Below are positions 11,774 through 24,352 of a DNA stretch of 64,000 bases, piece by piece. Positions within the stretch are counted from its first letter, which is position 1, and every line of letters begins with the position of its first letter. The notes below the pieces were generated by a model. It saw only the letters and a program-made list of their open reading frames with translations. It was not told where the DNA came from and made no database searches. The position numbers and the translations under genes were made by a program. This DNA is from Nemertoderma westbladi (Eukaryota; Xenacoelomorpha; Nemertodermatida; Nemertodermatidae): NCBI GenBank assembly GCA_032718475.1, contig JAUCBJ010007881.1:19760-83759 (forward strand). Direction: 5' to 3'.

Positions 11774-12164
11774 GAATTCTTAGCCCGCGAGTATTCTTAG
11801 ACTGACGGTATTCTTAGCCCGCGAGTATTCTTAGCAGTATTAAAGGAGCAGGTTTCAGAAGCGTATTGGGGGAACCAAAACAATAAACGTTATTGAATGG
11901 GAGAATCTTTTGGGCTCGTTAAGCCAAGGAATGCCTATTCACCACCATGGGTGATCTTCCACAGTAAACCCTTCCGCTCTGTTTCCCAAGTTGCCTTGGT
12001 TCCCATTTATCGACCACTGAAGGATGAAAGCCGGGGTTGGGCTAGGCTGCAGCATTTAAAGCACTGTGCCCAAACAGTGCTGCCCCATCTAGGGATCGAT
12101 AAACGTTATTGTTTTGTGGGCTAAGAATACCCACGGGCTAAGAATACTCGCGGGCTAAGAATTC
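11774..12164. mobile_element. Non-autonomous element with 27-bp perfect inverted termini
   Basis: The sequence at 11774-11800 is a perfect 27-bp inverted match to 12138-12164. On the left the inner part (tattcttagcccgcgagt) is repeated near 11809-11830, and on the right there is a matching extra partial copy near 12119-12138. Between them is about 300 bp with no transposase. No clear target-site duplication was found, so the outer limits are uncertain. Confidence 0.55.
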
Positions 12165-12639
12165 CTGAGACCCTCAGTTCCTTTACGTCATTTTATGTTT
12201 AATATGTTTTTGCCCTAATAATATAATATAATGTACGTTGTTTCTATTTTCCAACTCTAAATTCGTTTTTGATTTCACCAATTTTGTTTCATTTACTTCA
12301 TGGCAATTATTTAAGAAATTGTTTCTATGTAGATCATATTGTAGATCATATTGTTGATCATTAACTGCAAATTCATTAATCATCAGATCATTAACGTGCT
12401 TATATCTTTTTGCATATATTTGCATTTGCAATCATACCCCTTTTCAGATTTGTACATATTATTATTCATCTATAAATTTATGTATATTTGTCGCGAATTC
12501 TCTTGCAGTTATGTATAATGTTTTGAATTTTCATGTTATATATTTAAGGTGTATAAGGGATAATAAAATTAATATCTACATATAAAAAGAAGTAAATAGG
12601 ACAAAATTATTTATTGCATGGAAAATAAACTATTTTGTC

Positions 12640-12907
12640 CGTCGACCTCAATAATATGAATAATAAGCTGATGTCGGTCATGGTTATCGACTTATCATCG
12701 GATCAACAACCACCAATCGCTATCATTCAGCTGTTTCATTGGTCAGCAATGAAAAATCAAGTTCCTCAGAGCAGTCTTCAGTCATAATGGCATTCTATGA
12801 AGTATAAAACTACAGGAAGTGACTCATACAATTATTCCAGTCATTAACTTAAAGTCCTTAGTCTCAAACGACCATTAATTTTCTTCGGTAGCCGTTCGTT
12901 ATCACAG
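12640..12907 (+). promoter_or_regulatory. Candidate promoter and non-coding first exon
   Basis: TATAAAA lies at 12803-12809, an AP-1 type TGACTCA at 12820-12826 and an inverted CCAAT (attgg) near 12739. About 70 bp downstream of a plausible start is a good donor, cacag|gtacgt, at 12907/12908. No downstream coding exon was identified, so the gene it would serve is unknown. Confidence 0.3.
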
Positions 12908-14060
12908 GTACGTACACACGCATCTACAATCAGTCTCGTTTATTACCAGCTGAGCCAAGACTATTAATGGTTGCCGAATTCAGGAAGCTAAGCCGAATGT
13001 CCCTAGGGTTTTTTTTTGTAAGATGAAACATGCAGCTTATTGATTGGCATAGGCAGTTCCTTTTTCCATTACAGGCCTGTAATATACCTGAATACGAGAC
13101 ACTTATGACATGTAAAATGACTAGGCCTCATCTCTACAGGTAATTAATCTACTTATTTATGGAGCAGGGCACACTTACATATTAAAGTAGCAAATTACAT
13201 CCAGATTAACTTTATAGTGATTAATTAGACAGAGATAGAAAATTGAGTTGATTGAGTGTATAATTAAAGTCCAGGATTGGCTCAAATTAACATAATGACC
13301 GGAGTTAACTAGTTGTAAACTTATTTATGTTGCAAACACGCGTCGTCCAACTGGTGTATGTACTGTGATGTGTAGTGTTATACAGTTATAGGTTCCAATA
13401 AGTCGTCTACAGTAGTGTGAAAACGAAAACTTTAAAAAAAAAAAATTTTAATTTCCTTCTCTCAAAAATTTGTTCCTATGCTTTTCTAAACTTTTCATCA
13501 ACTACACGCATTTGGAATTTAAAAAATTTTACTGTTGGGGAAATATTTATTTTAAAATATTGAACCAACCAAATAAATAGCTGGACTGAAAGACAAATCC
13601 TATTTGGCCCAGAGACTGCAAACTCCAGTAGTTTGTGGTTCGCCACACCGCAGCGGCAGCGGTACGCAGAAAATGTTGATGGCACAATAATCATGATCTG
13701 ATGCTCGCAGCCAGGAAGCTTAAAGTTCGCAATTTCGTTGATAAAATCCATGTATTTCCTTTTCGGTTTTCTTTCCCCTTTTTCAATCAATTCCTTTCGG
13801 AGTTCCCGTCGCCGCTGCATAGCTAACGGTTCGTCTTGACAAAAATGCCCGACATTAGGGTTCTAGGTGATCAATTTTTAACAATAATCTGATGTACCTG
13901 TAATTGTAAATTGCATTAAATTATTGTCATTACTGTAGCTTTAATGAATGTAACATCATACCATTTAATTCTTGTAATTTAATTGAAAAGTTATTATATA
14001 TAACGCAGTTGGAGAATGACAAAATGAAAGTAAATTCAAATCTGAACAAAATCCGCACGC
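12908..14060. other. Intergenic; one unassigned minus-strand frame
   Basis: A 114-residue minus-strand frame at 13476-13820 has a basic N-terminus (MQRRRELRKELIEKGE) but no recognisable domain and no supporting splice context. It may be chance or a transposon relic. Nothing else was found. Confidence 0.25.
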
Positions 14061-14215
14061 ATATTTCCAATTGGGATGTCGTTTCAGACTATGGAAGAAT
14101 TTCAGGGCTGTTAATTGGCTGTTCCTCAAATAAGCTCACCTCATTGGCTAACACTCTCCCATAGTCAACAGATGTGTCGGTTCGGCCTAATTGCCAGAGG
14201 GGGTGTCGGTTGGGG
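14061..14215 (-). repeat. Inverted partial copy of the R1 interspersed repeat
   Basis: This is the reverse complement, somewhat diverged, of the first 100 bp of the repeat that begins both segment copies (14818 and 22822). It extends into sequence also found, inverted, at about 22780-22821. Confidence 0.6.
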
Positions 14216-15162
14216 CAAACTACTTATGTTACTGTTATTAACAAATCTGCCATACAGGCCCCGATACATACTAACTAATCTACATATTATATAATTAATT
14301 CACAATGACATTTGCGCGAGCCACGTAGTGTAGTATGCAAAGAATTTGTAAACTGACAGTGTTGGGGGAGGGGGGGGGTCAATAAATGGAAATACCTGTG
14401 GTCATTAGTTTTTGTAGAGTAAGCCTACAGGCTTATTATTATTAAGACACAAAAATATAAAAAAACAATAAATTAATGAAAGTAATATATACAATTTTCA
14501 TTGGTGCTTCAAAATTAGCTACAGTATTACTGACAACCTAGGCTAGCCACAAGCAAATCAATTCATGATTTAGTCACAGTTGCAGACACCGCTTTCCTAC
14601 TGTAATATTGTTCATTGTTGTTCTGCAAATTAACAAACGTTGTCGGTCGTTCAATTACTAATGTCATTTTGAGATGGAATGTAACGAATATCTGAGTATC
14701 TGCCAACCTACTAGAATACAGGCCGTGCAGCCGACTGCAACCATAAAACTTATGGACCGACATTTTATGAGTGCTGCTCCTTCAGTGTAACAGAATACTT
14801 GCAATTCAGTAATAACGACGGGAGAGTGTTAGCCAATGAGGAGAGCTTATTTTATTGGAGGAACAGCCAATTAGAAGCCCAGAAATACTCCCATAGGATG
14901 AAACGACACCCCAATTGGAAATATACAATCCGTACCTGTGCTTGAGACTGTAACTAAGGATGTACCGGTACCCCATAGAACACAATATGTTATATATTGA
15001 ATGTGAGATTGTCGAAGAAATAGGAAAGATGGTAAAATCCCCCACCCCCCTGAATACTCACATGCTGTAAATCATTATTACATTACATTTTCGGACCTCA
15101 TTTATACACCATAGAATAATATTGATAATGATTTTCCTTATGTAAAACCAAGACAAAAGATT

Positions 15163-15167
15163 AGCCG
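15163..15167. other. Empty target site (AGCCG) for the outer retrotransposon
   Basis: The sequence aagattAGCCGtaacg is uninterrupted here. In copy B the same flanks are separated by the element, with AGCCG on both sides (23178-23182 and 50820-50824). This fixes the LTR ends and the duplication length. Confidence 0.9.
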
Positions 15168-15872
15168 TAACGCTTCAAGTAGCCGCAAAGTGACTTTTAG
15201 AGTAGCCGTACCGCGACTTGCGCAACTTGCGTGCCACTCTCCCAAAAAATTAGCCGTAGCGCGACATTAGCCGTATACCAAGTGTATAGTAACACCATAC
15301 GCATGCGTATGTCTATTGTTATAATCTGGCGACTTATTTTTATTGCGGTCTAACCCACAACTATCTCGTACTCATTTAGCCACTATTATATTCCCGTTCA
15401 CTTCACATCCAACGGAGAGTGGTAAACTACTGTACATGTTGACAGGGGAGTTTGGTTCCAATAGTTAGTCTACTGTACCGGTATTGAAGCGGTATTCATG
15501 CGGTACACTACCGCTGAGCCTTTTAGCGGTAGCCCGTTCACACCCAACGGTATCGCGGTAACTGTTGGTCCATTTGTTCACAGTTAACTTAACAGTCTAG
15601 AAAGACATTTTATTAACATTATTTCAATGGGCAGCGGTAAACAGCGCGGTGTACCGTTCCGTGGAGTGCGAACACACCTTTAAGTTTGCAAGACAGAGAT
15701 GCGCCCTAGCTAGTCCCTTTAAAGCATTCGTGCCGAATCGAAACCTACCCTAACCGCCATGCAGGGATCGAACCCACTATTTATTTATATCAAAATTGTG
15801 AGAACATCACAAAAAACACCTGTTGTAATCGACATACCATTGTGATATAAAGGGCTCCTGGAATAGGAGGTA

Positions 15873-15894
15873 ATGGGGGGGGGGGGGGGGGGGG
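15873..15894. repeat. Poly-G tract
   Basis: A G homopolymer of about 20 bases, also present but shorter in copy B near 51537-51554. Confidence 0.9.
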
Positions 15895-16500
15895 GTAATC
15901 GTAATGAAATTAAAATTTATCCCGCTCCAGGGGAAATTCGACTGAGATACTACAAAAACTTCAAACTTCAAAAACTACAGTGGATCTAAGTTGTATGTCC
16001 TGAATAAATTCCATATTCTAGAAGTCCTTGCTGTATGCTGAAGCTATAGCACGTAACCTGTTCGGCGGAAGGCAACCATATAAATTTCACTTGAAAATAT
16101 AAATTCGAATTATTTATAATTATTATAATTAATTATTATTCTAATTAAATCCACTCCACATATTTGTGTTGTATAGTACTCGTGAAATACGATTCTAATT
16201 GGTAAATTGGTAAATATTGTTTTTAAAAATTATAAACTTCAGTTTAACCTCCAGGAATATACCCCAGGTTATAAAATGTTCATTGATAACAATAAGTCGA
16301 CATTTTAACAATAAGCTTACATATTGTACTGCAAATAAAGTAATTTATTTACCGTCACATCCCTCGTTCTATCTTATTGATCTCGCTCCCTGCGCTCGGT
16401 CGGTAAATAAGTGCAATGTGCTGTAAATTATGTATATTTTATTTACAGTACAATCAACTTCAACCCCAATTTATTTAGTTGATTATATAGGATTCATCTT

Positions 16501-17116
16501 CATGGATATTACTCCATTCATGGATATTACTCCATTCATGGATATTACTCCATTCATGGATATTACTCCGTTCATGGATATTACTCCGTTCATGGATATT
16601 ACTCCATTCATGGATATTACTCCATTCATGGATATTACTCCATTCATGGATATTACTCCATTCATGGATATTACTCCATTCATGGATATTACTCCATTCA
16701 TGGATATTACTCCATTCATGGATATTACTCCATTCATGGATATTACTCCATTCATGGATATTACTCCATTCATGGATATTACTCCATTCATGGATATTAC
16801 TCCATTCATGGATATTACTCCATTCATGGATATTACTCCATTCATGGATATTACTCCATTCATGGATATTACTCCATTCATGGATATTACTCCATTCATG
16901 GATATTACTCCATTCATTGATATTACTCCATTCATAGATATTACTCCATTCATGGATATTACTCCATTCATGGATATTACTCCATTCATGGATATTACTC
17001 CATTCATGGATATTACTCCATTCATGGATATTACTCCATTCATGGATATTATTCCATTCATGGATATTACTCCATTCATGGATATTACTCCATTCATGGA
17101 TATTACTCCGTTCATT
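16501..17116. repeat. 18-bp minisatellite, about 34 copies (copy A)
   Basis: Tandem units of catggatattactccatt with rare point variants (ccg for cca, tga for gga). The unit length is a multiple of three and lacks stops in several frames, so long artificial open frames appear on both strands. There is no sign it is coding. The partner array in copy B has about 77 units. Confidence 0.95.
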
Positions 17117-18456
17117 ACGTTGTTAACATAACTAACCCTTTAGGAAAATCCGAAGTACAGCATACCGTTCCACCACTTATAAGGGTGTAGGTGAGGTGTA
17201 AAACGTTACATTTGATTTACAATGACATAACACATATTTAATATATTTTAACAATATTTATTTCAGATATTAGGAGAAGAAGTACAACGAAAATGAAGTT
17301 GAAACACACTAGACAACAAGACTCGACTCTACAAAGAATATAAAACTGCGTCCATACAAAACTTCTACAAAATAACATTATATAAATACAGAGTAATACA
17401 ATATTGGGTCGTCAATATATATATAATCATACAAAATAAAATAATCTTATACTAATAATAATTTATTATGACCTGTAAAACAATTGAATTAATTAACTGT
17501 TGACTTTTGGTTAATTTTAAGTCTTAATTAAATGAACGTTGAAATGTTTACTCGCAAACAACTCACACAAGGTTTTTTGTGTAAAATTAACCAACTTTGA
17601 TCACGTCACCCATGCAGCAGTCTGTCACTGGGTCTCTTTTACCAGAGGCTGATAGTCAGTCTAGGAACGAGAGTAGGCCTACTGATACACTCTAAATGTT
17701 AGGTGGACAGAATTTAAAGAGGTGCCGGGTGAGATAGAGTTGAATTGTAGAAGAGGTAAAGTAGTTGGTAGTTGGTAGATGGAAGAACCTCTAATATTCC
17801 ATTCAAAAATATTAATTTCTTTACATCATAACCGCACTTTAGCCCTTATAAGTATAAAGTATAATCGTTTAATAGTAAGGTAATGAAGATAAGAACTGTC
17901 ATTGCTAGGTTACGACATATGAAGAACATACTTTTATTCATAAATTCGTACATTGTTTCTCAACGATGGAGATGTATTTATATAGGCAGGAATCTGTCAA
18001 CCCTGATCTCTCGTTCTAAACGAATGCTCTTGCTCAGTTACTACCAGCTGACATCCAAATGTAAAAGCGATGCGAAACAAAGTCAATATCCTAGACCTTC
18101 CTGATTAATCCAGTCGAGTACGAACTCGATTCGGCATTGCTAGGAATTAGTCGAAGTGTAAATTTTATACCTAAAATTTCAACAATATTGTGACTCTATA
18201 ACAATTGTAGTTGGCCTCCTCTCTGGTCAGGAACGACAGCCAAAACAAGTTAAGAAACTAAAATATCGCCATACCTTAACGTAAGTATCAGTTGACTGCT
18301 GCCCGTTGCTCATTGGTTATAGATAATTGTGCTATCATCAGTACCCTAGCCTTAGTATATTCGATTTTTAGTGAATCATGATTCTTTACTTAACAATTAA
18401 CAAAATAAGTACAACTAATTACTGTAACTAAATACGACCAAGTTTTTCACATTAAA

Positions 18457-18810
18457 TTAAACTGTTGAATTAGGATGAGAGGTGTATTTCGGTACTCCAT
18501 CATATTTCATGAAGGTTACATCCTGATTAGTTAGGAATGTATTGCTTTGGTTGGTATAGTTCGCTACATCCGTATAACTGTGACTGGTAGAAGAATCCAT
18601 CGACGGCTGCATTGAGATGTTTCCCGTAGAGAGGTTAGGGGCTGACATTGCCAGATACTGGGAGAATGCCGGTACACATGTAACTGGTGTCACATCCATG
18701 GGAAGCGGAACTACGAGCGAATCTTGTTTCCTTTGTTTCTGTTTTGAATGAATTTTGGTATGTCTTTTTTTCTCGTCTGATCGCGCAAACTTCCTTCCAC
18801 ATGTTTCGCA
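18457..18810 (-). CDS. Duplicate terminal exon of the EGR gene (third zinc finger and C-terminus)
   Basis: After a splice acceptor (tttttttag) the minus strand encodes zinc finger 3 of the EGR family ([17 protein letters not shown], closing with the second histidine of TKIH). A basic SKQKQRKQ tail and a Ser/Thr-rich C-terminus of about 90 residues ending in NSTV follow. The exon starts in phase 0 and would fit after the exon-2 donor at 59151. It differs from the copy at 54841-55194 by only two or so bases, giving S for R and V for E changes. It lies about 40 kb beyond exon 2, past the retrotransposon block. It could be an unused exon copy, an alternative last exon, or an allelic artefact. Confidence 0.8.
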   Translation of the reverse strand, partial: CETCGRKFARSDEKKRHTKIHSKQKQRKQDSLVVPLPMDVTPVTCVPAFSQYLAMSAPNLSTGNISMQPSMDSSTSHSYTDVANYTNQSNTFLTNQDVTFMKYDGVPKYTSHPNSTV

Positions 18811-19104
18811 CTAAAAAATAATAATATCACGGAATATGAGGCGATATTACAGTCGGAAATCCAATATACAGCAAAGCACACTGTTCAGGGAACTGATAGC
18901 ACAGATGTAACCAATGACTGACTGTTGATTCTCACCTGACCTTAGAGAAACAAATATCACTAACGGTGGCCCGCTCTTCATTTTTCCACCTTTGGAATAT
19001 TTCAAAGATCAAGAGATATTTCTCTGGTAAGATTTCGAAATGACAATTCATTCCCTAATAACTAGTAAACTGGACAATTACGGATTACCAAACAAATCTC
19101 TAAA

Positions 19105-19415
19105 GGCCATGATACTCCACAGGAGCGGCGAGCGGCCGCGTCAAGCGGCCACTTTTTAAAAATAGAACACATTACTTTCTATGGGTGTAGATACACCACA
19201 AATGGCCGCTGCCGCTCGCCGCTGTTCTGGGTATTATACCAAAAGTCGCCGTTCACATCGGCCGCTCACATCGGCCGCTCACATCGGCCGCTCACATCGG
19301 CCGCTCACATCGGCCGCTCACATCGGCCGCTCACATCGGCCGCTTATATCGGCCACACGCCGCGGCCGCTCGCCCGTCGCCGCGGCCGCTCGCCGCTCCT
19401 GTGGTGTATCATGGT
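19105..19415. mobile_element. Inverted-repeat element with GC-rich 13-bp array (copy A)
   Basis: The ends (about 19107-19140 and 19374-19412) form an imperfect inverted repeat built on ccacaggagcggcgagcggc, while the interior carries about eight tandem copies of cacatcggccgct. It stands out as strongly GC-rich in AT-rich DNA. No transposase or clear target duplication was seen. The counterpart is at 55490-55812. Confidence 0.55.
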
Positions 19416-20965
19416 CTTTAAGAAGCTTCAATATGTTCAGAATAGTGCTGAAAGACTACTGTGTGGAATCCGTAAACGGGAACATATAACGCCAGTTAAA
19501 AACTCCTTCATTGGCTTCCGATTACTCAGAGAATTTACTACAGTATAAAATTGCGTTATATACGGCAAGCGTTGTTTCTTTTAGCGCTGCACACAAAATA
19601 GGGAACGCCCTGCCTCTAAAAATTTTATCGACTACGTCAATCGATGTAATTAAAAAGAGGTAATTAAAAACACATTATGTAAGTTTGGAATATCGATTTT
19701 GATTAGTATGGAATATAAGTTTTTGCAGACAACTCCGTTTATGCCAGTATCACACTCATGTTTTTAAAAATTTTTTAATGATTTTTATTTATTGAGCATT
19801 ATTTATAATAAGTAATCAAACTGAACTACAGTAAATTATTTTTTGTGACGTCTAGTTTGGTAATTTATTTTTGTTAGAATTATCAAACCATGCCCATATA
19901 TAATTATGTTTTTGTTTTTTGGTAACATTTCCGTATAGCACTACATTTTTGTAACATTAATTATTGTTACCATGGCAACAATGTAGAGTTCTAGAACAAA
20001 ATATAAATATTATACGCTATTCTAGAACATCAATAAAATAAAAAATATAAAAAATATAATGTTCTAGAACATATAGCTAGTTATTTTTCAAATTTAAATT
20101 TACAAGTGCACAAAAGTCAAATTAAGCAATTAAATGACAAGTACGGAGAAAAATAAGAAAAATATACGACGCCAGAGCTTTGTGTCAGGAGTGCATTAAC
20201 TATGAAGAGAAATTATCCCTAAAACTGACAGAATACATGTGGAGGCTACATATAAGAAAGGGAAAATTGAACGGATTCCATGAGATATTAAAGGCCAACA
20301 AAAGCCAATAAATACCCAATGGATAAATAAACTAATTAGTTACATCAGTATACAAAAAGTTTAAAATCAATAGGCCTAGTAATTTTAAATGTATTCAGAA
20401 ATTTATTTAAAAATAAATTTATTCTTAGATTGTTACTTTTTCGCTCGAATCTAGACCAAAATCGGGAGAAAAAGTCCTAGGGAAAAAAAGTAACCCATAG
20501 GATTGCATTGATTTTACTTTTTTCCCGGCGAAAAAAGTAAAATAAAATAATTTTGGTGGAATTTCTTAAATTTTGTCAAATGTGTTCAAAGAGCATTGAC
20601 GTAGAAAAAGTTTGCAAATGATTTGAGCAATTGAGCAAAATCCATCCACGCACTCAAAAGTTATGGCAAACTTAGTGCCTGTGCGGCGTACTCAAAAACG
20701 GAACTGAATATCCAATATTGTTTTATGTTCTAAAGCGGTTCTCTACAGTGCAGTAGTTACGTAATAAATATAAGAGAACACTAAATTATTTAACATTGAG
20801 TACGGCAGCATCAGGAGTTGAAGAGTACAATAATTTGAATCACAGTAACTATGGAAGCAATGTAGTAAAATACTGCAGTTCAATTTATTTTGTAACACTA
20901 TATCGCTGTAAGGTTTATTAAATAATTAAGTAACATAAAAGTACCAATTTAAGAATAAAATTACG

Positions 20966-21096
20966 TATTACATGGAAAAAAAAGTAGGACATTTTTTTTC
21001 AATATTCTCCCGACTCTTTATTAACCTCGCTGACGCTCGGTAAATAAAATGCCTTGAGAATAGTGAAAAAAAGTTCTACTTTTTTCCCATGTAATA
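20966..21096. mobile_element. Palindromic MITE-like element (copy A)
   Basis: The start tattacatgg plus an A-run plus gtaggac is mirrored by gttctac plus a T-run plus cccatgtaata at the end, giving a fold-back unit of about 130 bp. A comparable ttactttttcgc...gcgaaaaaagtaa pair lies at 20434-20546. Both are present in copy B. Confidence 0.5.
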
Positions 21097-21811
21097 GATA
21101 ATTATTTTATTAAATTTACTACCTATTTTAAAATTTAAAACAACAACTTAAAAGGCTATATGTTCTAGAACATTATAATTTGATTTTAAAATTTTTTTAT
21201 AATTTTTTCTTGTGAAAAAGGCTATTATCATGAGTTTTTTGTTCTAGATCAAATAATTTTCCTTCTGTAAGTAAGATGGTAGCTAGTAATTTTGATTGTG
21301 TTAGCTTAAGTACTTTTTATAAGATATTAAAAATATAACTTACTTAATTAGAACATCAAATATCAAACTGTGTGGAGAACGAATTGTGTTTGTGTGTTAT
21401 TATAAGTTCTATAATTAAAATTCTGCAGTTTCTAAGAGGTCTAATCATATAAAAAATGACGATATTTTTAATAAGGGTTATATGATGATTCTTGTACTAT
21501 TTAATTTTTTTCAAAAATGTTCTAGAATTAAAGAAAACTGTTCTAGAATAAAAATATTTATCAAAATTGATAGCCAACACGTGTTCTATAACATTTATAT
21601 TTATTAAAAAATAGCAAAATTTAGCTAGTATAAAAAATCTGGTCAATGAGTACCCAAGGTGTACCAATGCCAACTTTTCAACGTTGCCATATTGTTATTG
21701 GAATTTAGAACTGTGCAAGCGCATAGTAGTGGGTCTAATACATTGTACATACACAAACGTAATTAATTATATTAATTATACGAATGTACGAAACGATTGA
21801 TTATACTGTAT

Positions 21812-22821
21812 GGCACTACTACAGTATGTGTACCCATGACCATATTTTTTTACTATAACTAGTTTTGGCTACTTTTTTTTTAGAACTATTCTATTTCATG
21901 TTAGCTATTTGTAAGTAAAAAAATTATGTTCTAGAACAAATATTTTTTGTTCTAGAACATTTTTATATAAAAAAAAATTATTAAAAATTTATTATTATGT
22001 GTAATAAATTGTTTATTTATCTATAAACATTAAAAAATACATATTATCAGGCTAGCTAGTGATTTTCCAAGTTAGCTACTGTATTAAAAAAAAAATGTTT
22101 TTTCAAAATTATATACTTTTATTTTATACTATTCTTTGGAAATCTCAATAATATATGGATCTTTAGAGCACTTTTGTTTTCGTGACGTGGCATTTTATTT
22201 AATGAAAACAGTTAAAGTGTGTAAGCGGATTCAATTCCATACATTACCCACCGAAAATGGGATTAGTGGCATTTTACCAATTATAGTTGGCGAGGTGACA
22301 TTACCAATAATAATGTCACCTCACAACCAAGTAAGGCGATACACGCCGTAAGCCACAGGGATAGTTGAGAGGTCAAACCACCTCAAAGGGGCAAACAAGC
22401 TAGTAAAGACGTGAAAGACCTTCGGCCTAGTATATACATATCCAGACAACAGCTTCAGCAGCCTACGGACGCGGCAACGCGTCCAACACAAACAACGGTC
22501 GGGATGTATACTGCCAACTCAAAGTTCCCGTCACAAAGTGAACCTACTGCTGTAAACATTAGAAAACATTCTAGAATAATATTTTGAAGTATTTATTAAA
22601 GGCAACATATTATTAACATTTTAAGTGTGTGTGTTAAGTGTGTGTTATTTAAAGTGTGTGGTAACAAATAACACCAAACATTAATGAATTAGAAAAAATA
22701 TTCTGATTAATCAGTTTAATACGGAAGGAGTGAGTAAAATATACAAGTAGGCCTAACAAAAGTGCTTTCCCCGAAACGACATCCCTTTTGGCAATTAGGC
22801 CGAACCGACACACCTTTGCCT
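21812..22821. other. Spacer between the segment copies, no gene recognised
   Basis: AT-rich sequence with several ttctagaa palindromes. A more GC-balanced block at about 22340-22560 looks like an interspersed repeat I do not recognise. The last 40 bases belong to the repeat family also seen inverted at 14160-14215. Confidence 0.4.
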
Positions 22822-23182
22822 ACGGGAGAGTGTTAGCCAATGAGGAGAGCTTATTTTATTGGAGGAACAGCCAATTAGAAGCCCAGAAATACTCCCATAG
22901 GATGAAACGACACCCCAATTGGAAATATGCAATCCGTACCTGTGCTTGAGACTGTAACTAAGGATGTACCGGTACCCCATAGAATACAATATGTTATATA
23001 TTGAATGTTAGATTGTCGAAGAAATAGGAAAGATGGTAAAATCCCCCCACCCCCCTGAATACTCACATGCTGTAAAACATTATTACATTACATTTTCAGA
23101 CCTCATCTGTACGTATGTATACACCATAGAATAATATTGATAATGATTTTCCTTATGTAAAACCAAGACAAAAGATTAGCCG
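22822..23182. repeat. Segment copy B, left part (R1 repeat up to the insertion site)
   Basis: Nearly identical to 14818-15167. It ends in AGCCG, the left target-site duplicate of the outer LTR element. The rest of copy B resumes at 50825. Confidence 0.85.
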
Positions 23183-24352
23183 TGTTCGCGCTTTTAGGCC
23201 TTTAGCAGTTTAACCTGCCAATTTTAGTTGTCCTCTTGTTTATAAATCGACTTTAGCCTATATCGATTATTTAGTGTACTGAAGTTACATTAGCCGAAGC
23301 CAGTCTGTGCGCGATCATTCACCCACAGTTAAGGGAGACTGGATTCGGGTGCTTTGAAAGTTATTGCAATGTAGACCTACTGTATTATTCGATTGATCGT
23401 TACTATATAATCTCTGACAATATATTTATTTTCGGGGAAATATTAACAGTTCCTTTAGGACGTGGCGCTTTAAGTATAAAAACAGAGTTATGACTTATAC
23501 TAATCACAACGAGATGGCCACAGAGTTTCGTAAAAAGCGCATTCTTTAGGAGATGCTTTATTATCTGTCACACTACTTCACACGACTTCACACTACTTCA
23601 CACTACTTCGCACTGATCTGCCGACCGTCACTGAATTTGATCATATATAAGGAGGATCGCAACTGACACATGTAGGGATTATGAAATAGCATTTAATTCA
23701 CACAAAAACCACTATAATGTAAGTCGCAATTGCTACCGGTAACCTGTTCCTCTTACCTTCAGTAATCAAGAAGATTGGGGGTTTTATGATTATTTATCGG
23801 TATTCTCCAAATATAACAACATATCCATCAATATAACAACAATTAATAACAGACCGTAAACAGAAGTAAAATAATGCGGTGAACAGTCAGTATGTGTTAC
23901 ATAATGCAGTTATGAAATGTGTATCCAAGTAAGGTAGTTGAATTGAATTGAGTATGATCAGGTGTGAGCCGGTGCTCCAGGATAATAGATTTACGTTCTT
24001 ATAATCAAAGCCATCTAATATTTAGGCCAAAGTCTGAAACTTCCAAAACAGAAGTACAGAAGATTCCAAGCCGGTTCTGAGGCTCAGAAAGGTAAACAAA
24101 GACCGTAATTCATTGCGCGGGTTTCCATAGGCCCCTGTCCAACATAAAGTGAAAATCACTCTGATTGGCTGAATAGGCAGAACAAAGAGGTTCCACATCT
24201 ACAGGAAATCAGCTGACAGATTTCGTCATCTGAGCTCCAATCTTTTAGAGTATTAGGCGCATTGCGGCAAAAATGACTTGTTATGTCCGCAAAAGCACCT
24301 ACACTGCACATTGCGGGAAAAATAACTTGTTATGTCCGCAAAAGCTTTTACA
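23183..24352 (-). repeat. 3' LTR of the outer element
   Basis: Reads TGTAAAAGC...GCGCGAACA on the minus strand. Just upstream in element sense is a purine-rich stretch (CTGGGAGCGG), a plausible polypurine tract. The LTR contains two copies of a roughly 50-bp block with cttgttatgtccgcaaaagc. Confidence 0.9.

Larger units (their letters stand above)
14818..21811. repeat. Segmental duplication, copy A (about 7 kb, no retrotransposon)
   Basis: The sequence matches 22822-23182 joined to 50825-58296 almost base for base, apart from scattered substitutions, short indels and different minisatellite lengths. Copy A lacks the 27.6-kb retrotransposon block and so holds the empty insertion site at 15163-15167. 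The left boundary coincides with the start of the R1 repeat. The right boundary is where the copies diverge after acgaaacgattgattatac. It includes the terminal EGR exon. It may be a real direct duplication or a second haplotype retained in the assembly. Confidence 0.85.

Noticed and set aside
14806-15045. Minus-strand frame shared with 22795-22989
   Set aside because: Lies in the R1 interspersed repeat and is broken differently in each copy; no protein family.
16430-17131. Long open frames of MDITPF or MNGVIS repeats on both strands
   Set aside because: They come from an 18-bp tandem repeat whose length is a multiple of three; both strands are open, so this is noncoding minisatellite. The same applies to 52033-53595.
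17883-18104. 73-codon frame present in both segment copies (also 54268-54489)
   Set aside because: Its presence in both copies follows from the recent duplication, and the few differences include amino-acid changes; no domain, no splice context.
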